Source: Bacteroidales bacterium
GTDB lineage: Bacteria; Bacteroidota; Bacteroidia; Bacteroidales; Paludibacteraceae
NCBI GenBank assembly: GCA_022777485.1
Contig: JALFGC010000023.1
Coordinates: 1-42,975 of the forward strand
Reading direction: 5' to 3'
DNA: 42,975 nucleotides
The notes beneath the pieces are model-generated. The model was not told the origin of the DNA and did not search any database. It saw only the letters and a program-made list of their open reading frames with translations. Shown here piece after piece: positions 1-9,152 of the stretch. The position numbers were made by a program, and so were the translations under genes. Position 1 is the stretch's first letter, and every line of letters begins with the position of its first letter.

Positions 1-1237
1 TGCAACTCATCACGATATGGCTACCACCATACGACTTACGGATAGTAACGGTAACCTTGGGCACCGTAGCCTCACCAAAGGCGAACATCAGTTTTGCTCC
101 GTGGTCGATGATACCTGCGTACTCTTGACCCGTACCGCAGAGGAAGCCCGGAACGTCCACAAGGGTCAGAATCTGGATGTTGAATGCGTCGCAGAAACGC
201 ACGAAGCGAGCGGCTTTACGGCTCGCATCGCAGTCAAGCACACCGGCAATCCAGTTAGGCTGGTTGGCGATGATACCCGTAGAGCGACCGTTGAAGCGAG
301 CGAAACCGCAGATGATATTCTTCGCATAGTCTTTCTGCACCTCCATGAAGTCGCCGTTGTCCACGATGGTGTAGATAATTTCTTTCATGTCGTAGGGCTT
401 GTTGGGGTCTGCGGGTACTACCTCGTTCAGACTCTCCTCCACGCGCATGGGGTCATCCGTGCACTTCATCAGCGGCGCTTCCTCCATGTTGTTTTGGGGA
501 ATGAACGATATGAGACGGCGCACTTCTGCCAACGCCTCTTCCTCCGTAGCGGCTACGAAATGGGTAACACCCGACTTGGTAGCGTGCACCTTTGCACCAC
601 CCAGTTGCTCTACGGTAACATCCTCACCGGTAACAGACTTCACTACCTTCGGACCCGTGATGAACATGTACGAGTTCTGCTCGGTCATCATGATAAAGTC
701 CGTCAGCGCGGGGCTATACACGGCGCCACCGGCGCAGGGACCAAAGATAACGCTGATTTGGGGTACTACACCGCTTGCGAGGATGTTGCGCTCGAAAATC
801 TCGGCATAACCTGCCAAGGCGCAGGCGCCTTCCTGAATACGAGCACCTCCGGAGTCGTTCAAGCCGATGATGGGGGCACCGAGTTTAACGGCTTGGTCCA
901 TCACATTGCAAATCTTCTGCGCCATAGTCTCGCTCAGCGAGCCGCCGATAACGGTGGCATCTTGTGCAAAGACGAAGACGAGACGACCGTCAATAGTACC
1001 CGAACCAACGGCAACGCCGTCGCCCAAGAATACTTTCTTCTCCATACCGAAATCGTGGCAACGATGGGTAAGGAACATGTTCACTTCCTCAAACGAACCT
1101 TCGTCGAGGAGCATGTTGATACGCTCGCGGGCGGTGTAACTGCCCTTCGCGTGGTGTTTCTCTACTGCTGCTTCCCCGCCGCCGGCTGCTGCCTTCACGC
1201 GGTTGTCAATCAGTTTCTGCAATTTTGTCTGATCCAT
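1..1237 (-). CDS. mmdA: Methylmalonyl-CoA decarboxylase / propionyl-CoA carboxylase carboxyltransferase subunit, partial
   Basis: Biotin-dependent acyl-CoA carboxyltransferase (PCC beta/MmdA type), which moves CO2 between methylmalonyl-CoA and carboxybiotin in succinate-propionate fermentation. I translated the minus strand from the ATG at 1237: it opens MDQTKLQKLIDNRVKAA, then shows ARERI, the oxyanion glycine motifs SGGARIQEG and FGPCAGGAVYSPA, and GFLCGTGQE near the visible end. About 412 codons are present; the family is usually a little over 500, so the C-terminus lies outside the window (the gene runs off base 1). No Bacteroidetes promoter is seen just upstream, and mce lies 222 nt upstream on the same strand, so cotranscription with mce is likely. 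Whether it acts as decarboxylase or carboxylase cannot be decided without the partner subunits. Confidence 0.93.
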   Translation of the reverse strand, partial: MDQTKLQKLIDNRVKAAAGGGEAAVEKHHAKGSYTARERINMLLDEGSFEEVNMFLTHRCHDFGMEKKVFLGDGVAVGSGTIDGRLVFVFAQDATVIGGSLSETMAQKICNVMDQAVKLGAPIIGLNDSGGARIQEGACALAGYAEIFERNILASGVVPQISVIFGPCAGGAVYSPALTDFIMMTEQNSYMFITGPKVVKSVTGEDVTVEQLGGAKVHATKSGVTHFVAATEEEALAEVRRLISFIPQNNMEEAPLMKCTDDPMRVEESLNEVVPADPNKPYDMKEIIYTIVDNGDFMEVQKDYAKNIICGFARFNGRSTGIIANQPNWIAGVLDCDASRKAARFVRFCDAFNIQILTLVDVPGFLCGTGQEYAGIIDHGAKLMFAFGEATVPKVTVTIRKSYGGSHIVMSC

Positions 1238-1259
1238 GATTATATTAACTTTGTGTAAT

Positions 1260-1460
1260 TAAACTCACTTCGTTCGTGTTGGGAAATTCGTGTAAAAAAC
1301 TACGCGTCAAATCAGCAAATCCTCGAAATGTTGAACCATAATGCACGTACACGTAGTTTCTTACTACAGCCCGAAGGGCTTTTGTACACGTAGTTTTTTA
1401 CAGCGCGTTAGCGCTTCCTTACACGAAACTTGTTTCGTTCCCAACAGCACCGAAGGTGCT
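1260..1460. repeat. Cluster of short hairpin repeats between mce and mmdA
   Basis: Three units of roughly 35-45 nt begin TACACG and each carries a perfect small hairpin with a different stem: AGCCC-gaa-GGGCT (1368-1380), AGCGC-gtta-GCGCT (1402-1415) and AGCACC-gaa-GGTGCT (1446-1460). A further GAAAC-tt-GTTTC lies at 1425-1436. Stem sequences differ but pairing is kept. The left part (about 1265-1303) contains GTGTTGGGAAATTCGTGTAA, closely related to the array at 23.76-24.0 kb; the same words recur inverted at 1416-1445. The last hairpin touches the mce stop codon, so the set may terminate or stabilise mce mRNA. Confidence 0.75.
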
Positions 1461-1873
1461 TATTCCGGTTGTTGGCAGAGTTCGGTCAGTACGCCCTTGG
1501 TGCTCTTGGGGTGGAGGAAGGCAATCATCAGGTTCTCTGCGCCTTTGCGCGGTGCCTTGTCAATGAGTTGGATACCTGCTGCCTCTGCTTCTTTCAGCGC
1601 CTCTTCTACGCTCTCTACGTTGAACGCTACATGGTGAACACCGCCGCGTCCGCCGTTCTTCTCAATGAACTTGGCGATGGTCGATTCGGGGCAGGTAGGC
1701 TCCAGAAGTTCAATCTTCGTCTGACCTACTTTGAAGAAAGCGGTCTTCACTTTTTGGTCTGCTACTTCCTCAATGGCGTAGCATTTCTCACCGGTTAAAA
1801 ACTCGAAGAAGGGCATAGCCTCTTCCAAACTTGTTACTGCAATACCAAGATGCTCAATATGAGTTGGTTTCAT
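1460..1873 (-). CDS. mce: Methylmalonyl-CoA epimerase
   Basis: Interconverts (R)- and (S)-methylmalonyl-CoA between methylmalonyl-CoA mutase and the decarboxylase. The 137-residue product is a glyoxalase/VOC-fold protein: it starts MKPTHIEHLGIAV with the first metal-ligand His, has a Q/E-containing strand KVGQTKIELLEP, then GGVHHVAFNVE with the second metal His, and ends in the STKGVLTEL strand. Length fits the family. The start at 1873 is preferred because a longer frame reaching 1951 would begin inside the -7 element at 1949-1956. It is followed by mmdA, a common Bacteroidetes arrangement. Confidence 0.95.
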   Translation of the reverse strand: MKPTHIEHLGIAVTSLEEAMPFFEFLTGEKCYAIEEVADQKVKTAFFKVGQTKIELLEPTCPESTIAKFIEKNGGRGGVHHVAFNVESVEEALKEAEAAGIQLIDKAPRKGAENLMIAFLHPKSTKGVLTELCQQPE

Positions 1874-1948
1874 AGTACTAAAAAGATTATTTTTATTATT
1901 GTTGTTATTTTGTTCGTTCTTTGCGGGGGGTATGCCCAAAATCCGCTG

Positions 1949-1980
1949 CAAAGTTACAAATAATTTTTGAGATGTGCAAA
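1949..1980 (-). promoter_or_regulatory. Bacteroidetes-type promoter for mce-mmdA
   Basis: On the minus strand, TTTG (1977-1980) is separated by 20 nt from TAACTTTG (1949-1956), matching the -33/-7 consensus. It leaves an A-rich leader of about 70 nt before the mce ATG at 1873. Confidence 0.75.
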
Positions 1981-2400
1981 TAAAAAAATGATTTTGTCAG
2001 AACTTACTGTCGTAATGGTATCAAATATAGGAAAAAAGGAAGAAGTACCCGTGGGTAAGGGGCATACATGTAGTTAAATAAATGTTAAACTATGGATTGC
2101 ATAAAGTCTCGTTCATATCGGCTTATAGTCCGCTTATCCTCTCGAAAAGATGTCTTGCAGAATGAGGGATGGTTCTTTTAACATGATTTTATATGTTTAT
2201 CCCGAAGCGGTATGGCGGTGGAGAGGTAGGCGGCTTGAGGGAAAGCGTGTTGCTGTTTGGGGATAGTTGCTTTGCATTGACGCCGATGGTGATGTGAGAC
2301 GGCGTAGTTTTATTGGGGGAAAGATGTGCAAAAATGTGGAATTTTTGTTGGGGTGTAAAAATTGCGTCAATTATTCTACATTCTCACGAAAAAAAAGTGC
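1981..2400. other. Non-coding stretch between divergent mce and uxaC
   Basis: No convincing gene: the longest ATG frame noticed near 2166 has only about 35 codons. A weak inverted repeat ACGCCG...CGGCGT (about 2280-2306) precedes the uxaC promoter region. Operators for a hexuronate regulator would be expected here, but I recognise none. Confidence 0.5.
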
Positions 2401-2408
2401 TATCTTTG
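2401..2408 (+). promoter_or_regulatory. -7 element of the uxaC operon promoter
   Basis: TATCTTTG matches TAnnTTTG and is preceded by an A-rich tract. The -33 region is weak, which fits an activator-dependent catabolic promoter. The leader to the ATG at 2479 is about 65 nt. Confidence 0.65.
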
Positions 2409-2478
2409 CAAGCGAATACGAAATTGCAAAGTAGAGTTTGCAAAATCAAGAAAAACTAACTAACTAAAATCAATACAG

Positions 2479-3894
2479 ATGAAACCTTTTATGGATGAGA
2501 ATTTCCTGTTGCAGACAGCGACTGCGCAGGAGTTGTATCACGAGCATGCGGCTAAGATGCCGATTATCGACTACCACTGCCACCTGATTCCGCAGATGGT
2601 GGCAGAGAACAAACGCTTTGAGTCGATTGCACAGATTTGGTTGATGGGCGACCACTATAAGTGGCGTGCCATGCGTTCGAACGGTGTGGATGAGCGTTTC
2701 TGCACAGGCAAAGACACCACTGACTGGGAGAAATTCGAGAAATGGGCGGAGACCGTGCCTTACACCTTCCGCAACCCCCTCTACCACTGGACACATCTGG
2801 AGCTCAAGACCGCTTTCGGTATTGAGGAACGTTTGAATCCCGAGACCGCACGCGCTATCTATGACAAGTGCAACGACCTGATTGCGAACGACCCGAAGTT
2901 CTGTCCGCGCGGACTGATGAAGCACTACGGCGTGGAGCTTGTCTGCACGACCGATGATCCGGCAGACTCGCTGGAATGGCACAAGGTGGTGAAAGAAGAC
3001 CCGACGGCAGAGGTACGCATGTTGCCGACATGGCGTCCGGATGCAGGTATGAACATCGAAGCGGCTACGTGGAAAGCCTATATCGAGAAATTAGCAACCG
3101 TAGCAGGTATGGACATCGCTACCTTTGCGGATTTGGTGGCTGCATTGCAGAAACGCCATGACTTCTTCGAGTCGATGGGGTGCCGCCTGTCTGATCACGG
3201 AATAGAGGAGTTCTACGATGAACCGTACACCGATGCTGAAATCAATGCTATCTTCCAGAAAGCGCTCGCAGGCAAGGAACTCTCGATATATGAGATTCGT
3301 CAGTACAAACACGCGTACCTGCATGCACAAGCGGAGATGGACTATGCTTCCGGTTGGACCCAGCAGTACCACTACGGCGCGATTCGTAACAACAACAGCA
3401 AGATGTTCGCTGCTCTCGGCGCAGACACCGGCTTTGACTCGATTGGTGAGTTCACGACAGCGAAAGCGATGAGCCATTTCTTGGATGAGATGAACAGCGA
3501 AGGACACTTGGCTAAGACCATTCTCTATAACCTCAACCCCTGTGCTAACGAAGTGATTGCCACCATGTTGGGTAACTTCCAAGACGGCTCTGTCGCAGGT
3601 AAGATTCAGTTTGGTTCGGGCTGGTGGTTCCTTGACCAAAAGGACGGCATGGAGAAACAGATGATGGCACTCTCGAACCTCGGTCTGCTCAGCCGCTTCG
3701 TAGGTATGCTCACCGACAGTCGCTCGTTCCTCTCCTATCCGCGTCACGAGTACTTCCGCCGCACGCTCTGTAACATCCTCGGCAACGATATTGAGAATGG
3801 CATGATTCCCTACACGGGCTACGAGAAAGCCCGCGTACAACAGATGGTGGAAGACATCTGCTACAACAACGCAAAAAACTACTTTAATTTCTAA
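2479..3894 (+). CDS. uxaC: Glucuronate/galacturonate isomerase
   Basis: Uronate isomerase of the amidohydrolase superfamily, turning D-galacturonate into tagaturonate or D-glucuronate into fructuronate in the cytoplasm. The 471-residue protein has the family opening (MKPFMDENFLL), the metal-binding DYHCHL near residues 31-36, the LKTAFGIEE segment, VCTTDDPADS at about residue 155, and the conserved FGSGWWFLDQ and LTDSRSFLSYPRHEYFRR blocks near the C-terminus. Length is normal. First gene of a hexuronate operon, but no tagaturonate/fructuronate reductase or mannonate dehydratase lies in the window, so those steps must be encoded elsewhere. Confidence 0.97.
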   Translation: MKPFMDENFLLQTATAQELYHEHAAKMPIIDYHCHLIPQMVAENKRFESIAQIWLMGDHYKWRAMRSNGVDERFCTGKDTTDWEKFEKWAETVPYTFRNPLYHWTHLELKTAFGIEERLNPETARAIYDKCNDLIANDPKFCPRGLMKHYGVELVCTTDDPADSLEWHKVVKEDPTAEVRMLPTWRPDAGMNIEAATWKAYIEKLATVAGMDIATFADLVAALQKRHDFFESMGCRLSDHGIEEFYDEPYTDAEINAIFQKALAGKELSIYEIRQYKHAYLHAQAEMDYASGWTQQYHYGAIRNNNSKMFAALGADTGFDSIGEFTTAKAMSHFLDEMNSEGHLAKTILYNLNPCANEVIATMLGNFQDGSVAGKIQFGSGWWFLDQKDGMEKQMMALSNLGLLSRFVGMLTDSRSFLSYPRHEYFRRTLCNILGNDIENGMIPYTGYEKARVQQMVEDICYNNAKNYFNF

Positions 3895-4053
3895 TATAGA
3901 ACGCGCTTACCGCTGTCAGACCGCTGACGCAGATAGACCGCGCTTCACGCTGAACGACTGATATACAATTAAATACTACTAATAAGTCGGACAGTGAAAC
4001 AATCGGACAACGAAGTGGTCAAACAGCGTAGCGCTCAAAATCAATCAACAACA

Positions 4054-5079
4054 ATGGCAAAGATTGTAACATTAGGCGAGATTATGCTCCGCCTGTCGCC
4101 TGCGGGCAACGACCGATTCATTCAGAGTGAGAACTTCCGTATCATCCCCGGTGGTGGTGAGGCGAATGTGGCTGTTTCGTGCGCCAACTATGGACACGAG
4201 GCTATCTTCGTAAGCAAACTGCCGAAGCATGAGGTGGGACAGATTGCCGTGAACGCGCTGCGTCGCTATGGCGTGAACACCGATTTCGTGGCTCGTGGTG
4301 GCGACCGCGTAGGTTTGTACTACTGCGAGACCGGCGCTTCGATGCGTCCGTCGAAGGTGATTTACGACCGTGCGCACTCCGCTATTGCAGAGGCTGACCC
4401 TTCTGACTTCGATTTCGATGCTATCATGGAAGGCGCACAGTGGTTCCACTGGAGCGGTATCACTCCCGCTATCTCCGACAAGGCAGCAGAGATCACCAAG
4501 TTGGCTTGCGAGGCAGCTAAGCGCCACGGCGTAACGGTTTCCGTGGACCTCAACTTCCGTAAGAAACTGTGGACCAGCGAGAAAGCTATCTCTATCATGC
4601 GCCCGCTGATGCAGTATGTAGATGTATGTATCGGCAACGAAGAAGACGCTGAACTATGCCTCGGCTTCAAGCCCGATGCAGATGTAGAGGGCGGCGAGAC
4701 CAATGCGGAAGGCTACAAGGGCATCTTCGAGCAGATGATGAAGGAGTTTGGCTTCAAGTATGTGGTTTCTACCTTGCGCGAGAGTTTCTCCGCTACTTTC
4801 AACGGCTGGAAGGCTATGATTTACGATGGCAAGGAGTTCTACCAATCCAAGCGCTACGAGATCAACCCGATTATCGACCGCGTAGGCGGTGGCGACTCGT
4901 TCTCCGGCGGTTTGATTCATGGTATGCTTAAGTATCCGGACAATCAAGGTGCCGCCCTTGAGTTCGCTGTTGCTGCAAGTGCATTGAAGCACACTATCAA
5001 TGGTGACTTCAACCTCGTCAGCGAGGATGAAGTGATGAGTCTTGCAGGTGGCAATGCAAATGGTCGCGTTCAAAGATAG
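4054..5079 (+). CDS. kdgK: 2-keto-3-deoxygluconate kinase (PfkB family)
   Basis: Phosphorylates 2-keto-3-deoxygluconate to KDPG. The 341-residue product starts MAKIVTLGEIMLRLSP, has the sugar-binding PGGGEANVAVSCANYGHE segment, a central SVDLNFRKKLWT and the PfkB ATP-site signature DRVGGGDSFSGGLIHG with the catalytic Asp of GGGDSF. A start 20 codons upstream (3994) is possible, but that extension is low-complexity and ATGGCAAAGATT matches family N-termini. The 159-nt gap after uxaC carries several related CGCTGACG/CGCTTCACG words but no clear terminator. The next gene begins 9 nt after the stop. Confidence 0.95.
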   Translation: MAKIVTLGEIMLRLSPAGNDRFIQSENFRIIPGGGEANVAVSCANYGHEAIFVSKLPKHEVGQIAVNALRRYGVNTDFVARGGDRVGLYYCETGASMRPSKVIYDRAHSAIAEADPSDFDFDAIMEGAQWFHWSGITPAISDKAAEITKLACEAAKRHGVTVSVDLNFRKKLWTSEKAISIMRPLMQYVDVCIGNEEDAELCLGFKPDADVEGGETNAEGYKGIFEQMMKEFGFKYVVSTLRESFSATFNGWKAMIYDGKEFYQSKRYEINPIIDRVGGGDSFSGGLIHGMLKYPDNQGAALEFAVAASALKHTINGDFNLVSEDEVMSLAGGNANGRVQR

Positions 5080-5088
5080 GGAGAAATT

Positions 5089-5754
5089 ATGGCAAAGTTT
5101 GATAAGTTTCAGGTGATGGCCAAGATTGCGGCTGCACCTATGGTTCCTGTGTTCTACCACAAAGACGTGGAGGTATGCAAGAATGTGATAAAGGCTTGCT
5201 ACGCTGGTGGCGTGCGTGCTTTTGAGTTTACTAACCGCGGCGATTTCGCGCACGAGGTGTTCGGCGAGTTGAGCAAGTGGGCAGCCGTAGAGTGCCCCGA
5301 GTTGGCACTCGGTATCGGCTCCGTAGTGGATGCGCCTACGGCTGCGCTCTATCTGCAATTGGGTGCGAACTTCGTGGTAGGTCCGCTATTTAATAAGGAT
5401 ATAGCAGTGGTCTGCAACCGCCGTTGCGTAACCTACTGCCCGGGCTGCCTCACTCCGTCGGAGATTGGCGCGGCGCAGGAGGTAGGCTGCGACTTCACCA
5501 AGGTCTTCCCCGGCGATGTGGTAGGACCGAACCTCATCAAGGGCTTGATGGCTCCGATGCCGTGGTCGAAAATCATGGTTACCGGCGGCGTGGCTCCCGA
5601 GAAAGAGAATCTGGAGAAATGGTTCAAGGCTGGCGTGTATTGCGTAGGCATGGGCAGCAAACTCTTCCCGAAAGAGGTCATCGCTGCACAAGACTGGGCG
5701 GCTATCTCTGCCAAGTGCCAAGAGTGCTTCGAGGCAATTCGTGCAGTTAAATAA
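5089..5754 (+). CDS. eda: KDPG/KHG aldolase
   Basis: Class I aldolase splitting 2-keto-3-deoxy-6-phosphogluconate into pyruvate and glyceraldehyde-3-phosphate. The 221-residue protein has the [15 protein letters not shown] strand with the acidic active-site residue, the [26 protein letters not shown] core, the [13 protein letters not shown] loop and [14 protein letters not shown], whose Lys is the expected Schiff-base residue. The C-terminal phosphate-binding [18 protein letters not shown] is intact. It lies 9 nt after kdgK and 29 nt before the transporter gene, so the operon completes KDG to central metabolism. Confidence 0.95.
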   Translation: MAKFDKFQVMAKIAAAPMVPVFYHKDVEVCKNVIKACYAGGVRAFEFTNRGDFAHEVFGELSKWAAVECPELALGIGSVVDAPTAALYLQLGANFVVGPLFNKDIAVVCNRRCVTYCPGCLTPSEIGAAQEVGCDFTKVFPGDVVGPNLIKGLMAPMPWSKIMVTGGVAPEKENLEKWFKAGVYCVGMGSKLFPKEVIAAQDWAAISAKCQECFEAIRAVK

Positions 5755-5783
5755 TTGTAATATAGTAAAATAGAAAATCTATC

Positions 5784-7235
5784 ATGAGTACACAAAAGAA
5801 ACTTATGACCAACTGGCGCTGGTGGCTCTGCTCGTTGCTATTCGTAGCAACGACCGTGAACTACCTCGACCGCCAAGTGTTATCCCTCACCTACGAAGAG
5901 TTCATCAAACCTGAGTTCCACTGGACAGACTCCGACTACGGAACCATCACCAGTCTCTTCTCCATCTTCTACGCGATTGCATGCTTGTTTGCCGGTAAGT
6001 TCGTGGACTGGATGGGTACGAAGAAGGGCTACCTCTGGGCTATCGGCGTATGGTCGGCAGGTGCATGTATGCATGCGGCTTGCGGATGGGCTACTGCTCA
6101 AATCGAAGGATTGGAGAGTGTTGCGGCTATGCGTGCTGTGGAAGCAGGTTCGAATGTGGCATTGGCTGTCGCCACCACCTCGGTCTATCTCTTCTTGCTC
6201 TGTCGTGGTATCCTCGCGTTGGGTGAGGCGGGAAACTTCCCTGCTGCCATCAAGGTAACGGCTGAGTACTTCCCGAAGAAAGACCGTGCGTTTGCTACTT
6301 CGCTCTTCAATGCCGGTGCATCCGTAGGTGCTTTGGCTGCTCCCCTCTGCATCCCGCCTTTGGCTAAACACCTCGGTTGGGAGATGGCATTCATCATCAT
6401 CGGTGCGCTCGGCTTCATCTGGATGTTCTTTTGGCAGTTCATGTACGACAAACCCGAGAACTCGAAGCATGTGAACGAGGCAGAGTTGGCGTATATCCAC
6501 CAAGACGATGAGGCGGAAGCAGAGGCTGCGAAAGCCGCTGCACAGACCGAGGAGAAGGCTATCCCGATGCTCAAATGTTTCGGCTACAGACAGACTTGGG
6601 CGTTCATCGTAGGTAAGTTCTTCACCGATGGTGTATGGTGGTTCTTCCTCTTCTGGGCACCTTCTTATTTCCAAAATCAGTTTGGTTATAAGGCATCTAG
6701 CGGTATGGGTCAAGCCCTTATCTTCACGCTCTATGCGATTGTAACCATCCTCTCTATCTTTGGTGGCTACCTGCCTAAGTTGTTCGTAGAGAAGAAGGGT
6801 ATGGAGCCGTATAGCGGTCGTATGCTGTCGATGTTGCTCTTTGCGTTCTTCCCCATGGTTGCATTGCTGGCGCAGCCTCTCGGCGCGCAAAGTGCATGGT
6901 GGCCCGCTATCCTGATTGGTTTGGCAGGTGCCGGACACCAAGCATGGTCGGCTAACTTGTTCTCCACCATTGGTGATATGTTCCCCAAATCGACCATTGC
7001 TACCATCACGGGTATCGGTGCTATGGCAGGCGGTATCGGCTCTATGATTATTCAAAAGAGTGCCGGAGCCTTGTTCACGTATGCTGAAAATGCAGGTGCT
7101 GCATTCACCTTCTTGGGCTTTGAAGGCAAACCTGCAGGTTACTTCATCATGTTCTTTTTCTGCGGTTTAGCATATATCATTGCATGGGCAATCATGAAAC
7201 TATTGGTTCCGCACTACAAACCGATTAAGGCATAA
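5784..7235 (+). CDS. exuT: Hexuronate MFS transporter
   Basis: Major facilitator (anion:cation symporter family) predicted to import galacturonate/glucuronate at the inner membrane. The 483-residue protein has the family N-terminus WRWWLCSLLFVATTVNYLDRQ, a loop-2 signature GKFVDWMGTKKGY, and GEAGNFPAAIKVTAEYFPKKDRA after TM4. About 12 hydrophobic segments are visible, with a charged central loop (EAEAEAAKAAAQTEEKA). Its place behind uxaC, kdgK and eda makes hexuronate the natural substrate. It is the last gene before a strong terminator. Confidence 0.9.
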   Translation: MSTQKKLMTNWRWWLCSLLFVATTVNYLDRQVLSLTYEEFIKPEFHWTDSDYGTITSLFSIFYAIACLFAGKFVDWMGTKKGYLWAIGVWSAGACMHAACGWATAQIEGLESVAAMRAVEAGSNVALAVATTSVYLFLLCRGILALGEAGNFPAAIKVTAEYFPKKDRAFATSLFNAGASVGALAAPLCIPPLAKHLGWEMAFIIIGALGFIWMFFWQFMYDKPENSKHVNEAELAYIHQDDEAEAEAAKAAAQTEEKAIPMLKCFGYRQTWAFIVGKFFTDGVWWFFLFWAPSYFQNQFGYKASSGMGQALIFTLYAIVTILSIFGGYLPKLFVEKKGMEPYSGRMLSMLLFAFFPMVALLAQPLGAQSAWWPAILIGLAGAGHQAWSANLFSTIGDMFPKSTIATITGIGAMAGGIGSMIIQKSAGALFTYAENAGAAFTFLGFEGKPAGYFIMFFFCGLAYIIAWAIMKLLVPHYKPIKA

Positions 7236-7253
7236 GCATTTCAGCGTGTTATG

Positions 7254-7296
7254 CAACGAAAGCGGCTATCTCATGGAGTAGTAGCCGCTTTTGTTG
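7254..7296 (+). terminator. Rho-independent terminator of the uxaC-exuT operon
   Basis: A 15-bp stem CAACGAAAGCGGCTA / TAGCCGCTTTTGTTG (one G-U pair) encloses a 13-nt loop, 18 nt after the exuT stop, with T-rich sequence in the 3' arm. Confidence 0.8.
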
Positions 7297-7511
7297 TGTA
7301 GTAGGGAATGCGTGTTTTGGACAATTTATAGCCAGTGGGGGAGGGGAGGGAGACCCGCGACCGACCCGCGACCGACCCGCGGTAATGTTCCGATAATGTT
7401 ACGGCAGAATCACGGTGGAAATGCGGCGAGAAATGTCGATAGATGAGGGAATGTGTTTGGGAAAAACGGACAATTCTTCGGATAGTCTCAGCGAGGGATA
7501 AGACTACAAAA
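7297..7511. other. Non-coding gap with an 11-bp tandem repeat
   Basis: Together with the flanking terminators this is the 333-nt gap between exuT and gdhA. Nothing coding is seen. At 7352-7382 the unit GACCCGCGACC occurs twice and then partly a third time. Confidence 0.6.
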
Positions 7512-7548
7512 GAAACAGCCTGACGGTGGTGTTGTCAGGCTGTTTCGG
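7512..7548 (-). terminator. Rho-independent terminator of gdhA
   Basis: Perfect 13-bp stem GAAACAGCCTGAC / GTCAGGCTGTTTC with an 11-nt loop, followed on the minus strand by TTTTGT. It lies 20 nt after the gdhA stop. Confidence 0.85.
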
Positions 7549-7568
7549 GATCGCTATGTTTGGCGTTT

Positions 7569-8924
7569 TTAGACGATTCCTTGCTCTACCATCGCGTTGG
7601 CAACCTTCATGAAGCCCGCGATGTTCGCGCCCTTCACATAGTTGATGTAGCCGTCTTCCTCGGTGCCGTATTTCAGGCAAGCGGCGTGGATGTCCGCCAT
7701 GATACGGCGCAGGTGGGTGTCTACCTCCTCTGCTGTCCAACTCTGGCGAATACTGTTCTGCGTCATCTCCAATCCCGATGTGGCTACGCCGCCTGCATTG
7801 CTGGCCTTGCCCGGGCTGTAGAGAATCTTCGCGCCTTGGAAGAGTGCAATCGCCTCCGGTGTGGTGGGCATGTTCGCACCCTCTGCCACGCAGTAGCAAC
7901 CATTGGCGAGCAGGTGCTCTGCGTCGGTTTGGTCAATCTCGTTTTGCGTGGCGCAAGGCATGGCAATGTCGCAAGGGATATTCCACGGGCGCTGGTCTGC
8001 AAAGTACTGTGCCTCAGGATATTGCACTGCGTATTCCTTGATACGCCCGCGGCGGATGTTCTTCAGTTGGAACACAAAGTTCAGTTTCTCCTCGGTGAGT
8101 CCCTCGGGGTCGTATATGAAGCCGTTGCTGTCGCTCAGCGTCAGCACTTTGGCACCTAATCGCATGGCTTTCTGCGCAGCAAACTGCGCCACATTGCCCG
8201 AGCCGGAGATGCAGACACGCTGCCCTTCGAACGACTTTCCTCGTGTTGCCAGCATCGCCTCTGCGAAGTAGCATGCGCCGTATCCCGTTGCTTCGGGGCG
8301 CATCTTGCTACCGCCCCAGCATATACCCTTGCCCGTGAGCGTGCCCGTGAACTCATCGCGCAGGCGTTTGTACTGCCCGAAGAGGAAGCCAATCTCTCGT
8401 CCGCCGACGCCAATGTCGCCTGCGGGGACATCGGTGTCCTGCCCGATATGGCGTTGCAACTCGGTCATGAAACTCTGGCAGAACCGCATTACCTCCGCAT
8501 CGGACTTGCCGCGCGGGGAGAAGTCGGAACCGCCTTTCGCACCGCCCATCGGGAGCGTGGTAAGCGCGTTCTTGAAGGTCTGCTCGAAGGCGAGGAATTT
8601 CATGATACTCAGGTTCACACTTGCGTGGAAGCGGATACCGCCTTTGTAGGGACCGATGGCGGAGTTCATCTGTACGCGGAAGCCGCGATTAACTTGCACC
8701 TCGCCCTGGTCGTCCACCCACGGCACGCGAAACATAATCACGCGCTCGGGCTCAACCATGCGCTCCAGCACTTTCTGCTCGCGCAGGTAGGGATAAGCGA
8801 ACACCATCGGTGCTACACTCTCCAACACTTCTTTTACAGCCTGATGAAACTCCAATTCACCCGGATTCTTACGCACCAATTCAGCCATAAATTGGTCAAC
8901 GTACTGCTTAACTTGTTTGTCCAT
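7569..8924 (-). CDS. gdhA: NAD(P)-specific glutamate dehydrogenase, hexameric type
   Basis: Interconverts glutamate and 2-oxoglutarate plus ammonia; in Bacteroidales the main ammonia assimilation route. The 451-residue product shows the substrate-domain block GPYKGGIRFHASVNLSIMKFLAFEQ, the catalytic-Lys motif LPMGGAKGGSDF, DVPAGDIGVGGREIG and the Rossmann segment CISGSGNVAQFAAQK. The length matches the bacterial approximately 450-residue class. The start at 8924 (MDKQVKQYVDQFM) is chosen because the longer frame to 9005 would cover the promoter. It is monocistronic, with its own promoter and terminator. Confidence 0.96.
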   Translation of the reverse strand: MDKQVKQYVDQFMAELVRKNPGELEFHQAVKEVLESVAPMVFAYPYLREQKVLERMVEPERVIMFRVPWVDDQGEVQVNRGFRVQMNSAIGPYKGGIRFHASVNLSIMKFLAFEQTFKNALTTLPMGGAKGGSDFSPRGKSDAEVMRFCQSFMTELQRHIGQDTDVPAGDIGVGGREIGFLFGQYKRLRDEFTGTLTGKGICWGGSKMRPEATGYGACYFAEAMLATRGKSFEGQRVCISGSGNVAQFAAQKAMRLGAKVLTLSDSNGFIYDPEGLTEEKLNFVFQLKNIRRGRIKEYAVQYPEAQYFADQRPWNIPCDIAMPCATQNEIDQTDAEHLLANGCYCVAEGANMPTTPEAIALFQGAKILYSPGKASNAGGVATSGLEMTQNSIRQSWTAEEVDTHLRRIMADIHAACLKYGTEEDGYINYVKGANIAGFMKVANAMVEQGIV

Positions 8925-8974
8925 AAAATATACCTTAAAAATAAGACTATTGGTCTTTTGCTTGAAATCAAGTG

Positions 8975-9006
8975 CAAAGGTACTGCTTTTTTTCGATATA
9001 TACAAT
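8975..9006 (-). promoter_or_regulatory. gdhA promoter
   Basis: Minus-strand TACCTTTG (8975-8982), with ATTG (9003-9006) 20 nt upstream and a T/A-rich spacer ending AAAAGCAG. Leader about 45 nt. Confidence 0.7.
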
Positions 9007-9152
9007 ATATTTGTGCAAATAGTTATATTTTTGTTTGTTTTTCATACTATTTGTTTTGTCTGATTGTTCCAATATATGGTTTTGTATAATCAATCAAAGG
9101 TCTCGGAAAGAAATTTTAAGGTATTCTTAAGCCAAATCCTGCACAAAAGCAG

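Noticed and set aside
17..1258. Long + strand open frame of 413 codons
   Set aside because: It lies antisense to the mmdA carboxyltransferase, whose minus-strand translation has all family motifs.
1340..1460. CRISPR-like array (regular hairpin units)
   Set aside because: Repeats are imperfect, there are no unique spacers of constant length, and there are no cas genes.
5880..7055. 391-codon minus frame opposite exuT
   Set aside because: Antisense shadow of a clear MFS transporter; no promoter or motifs.
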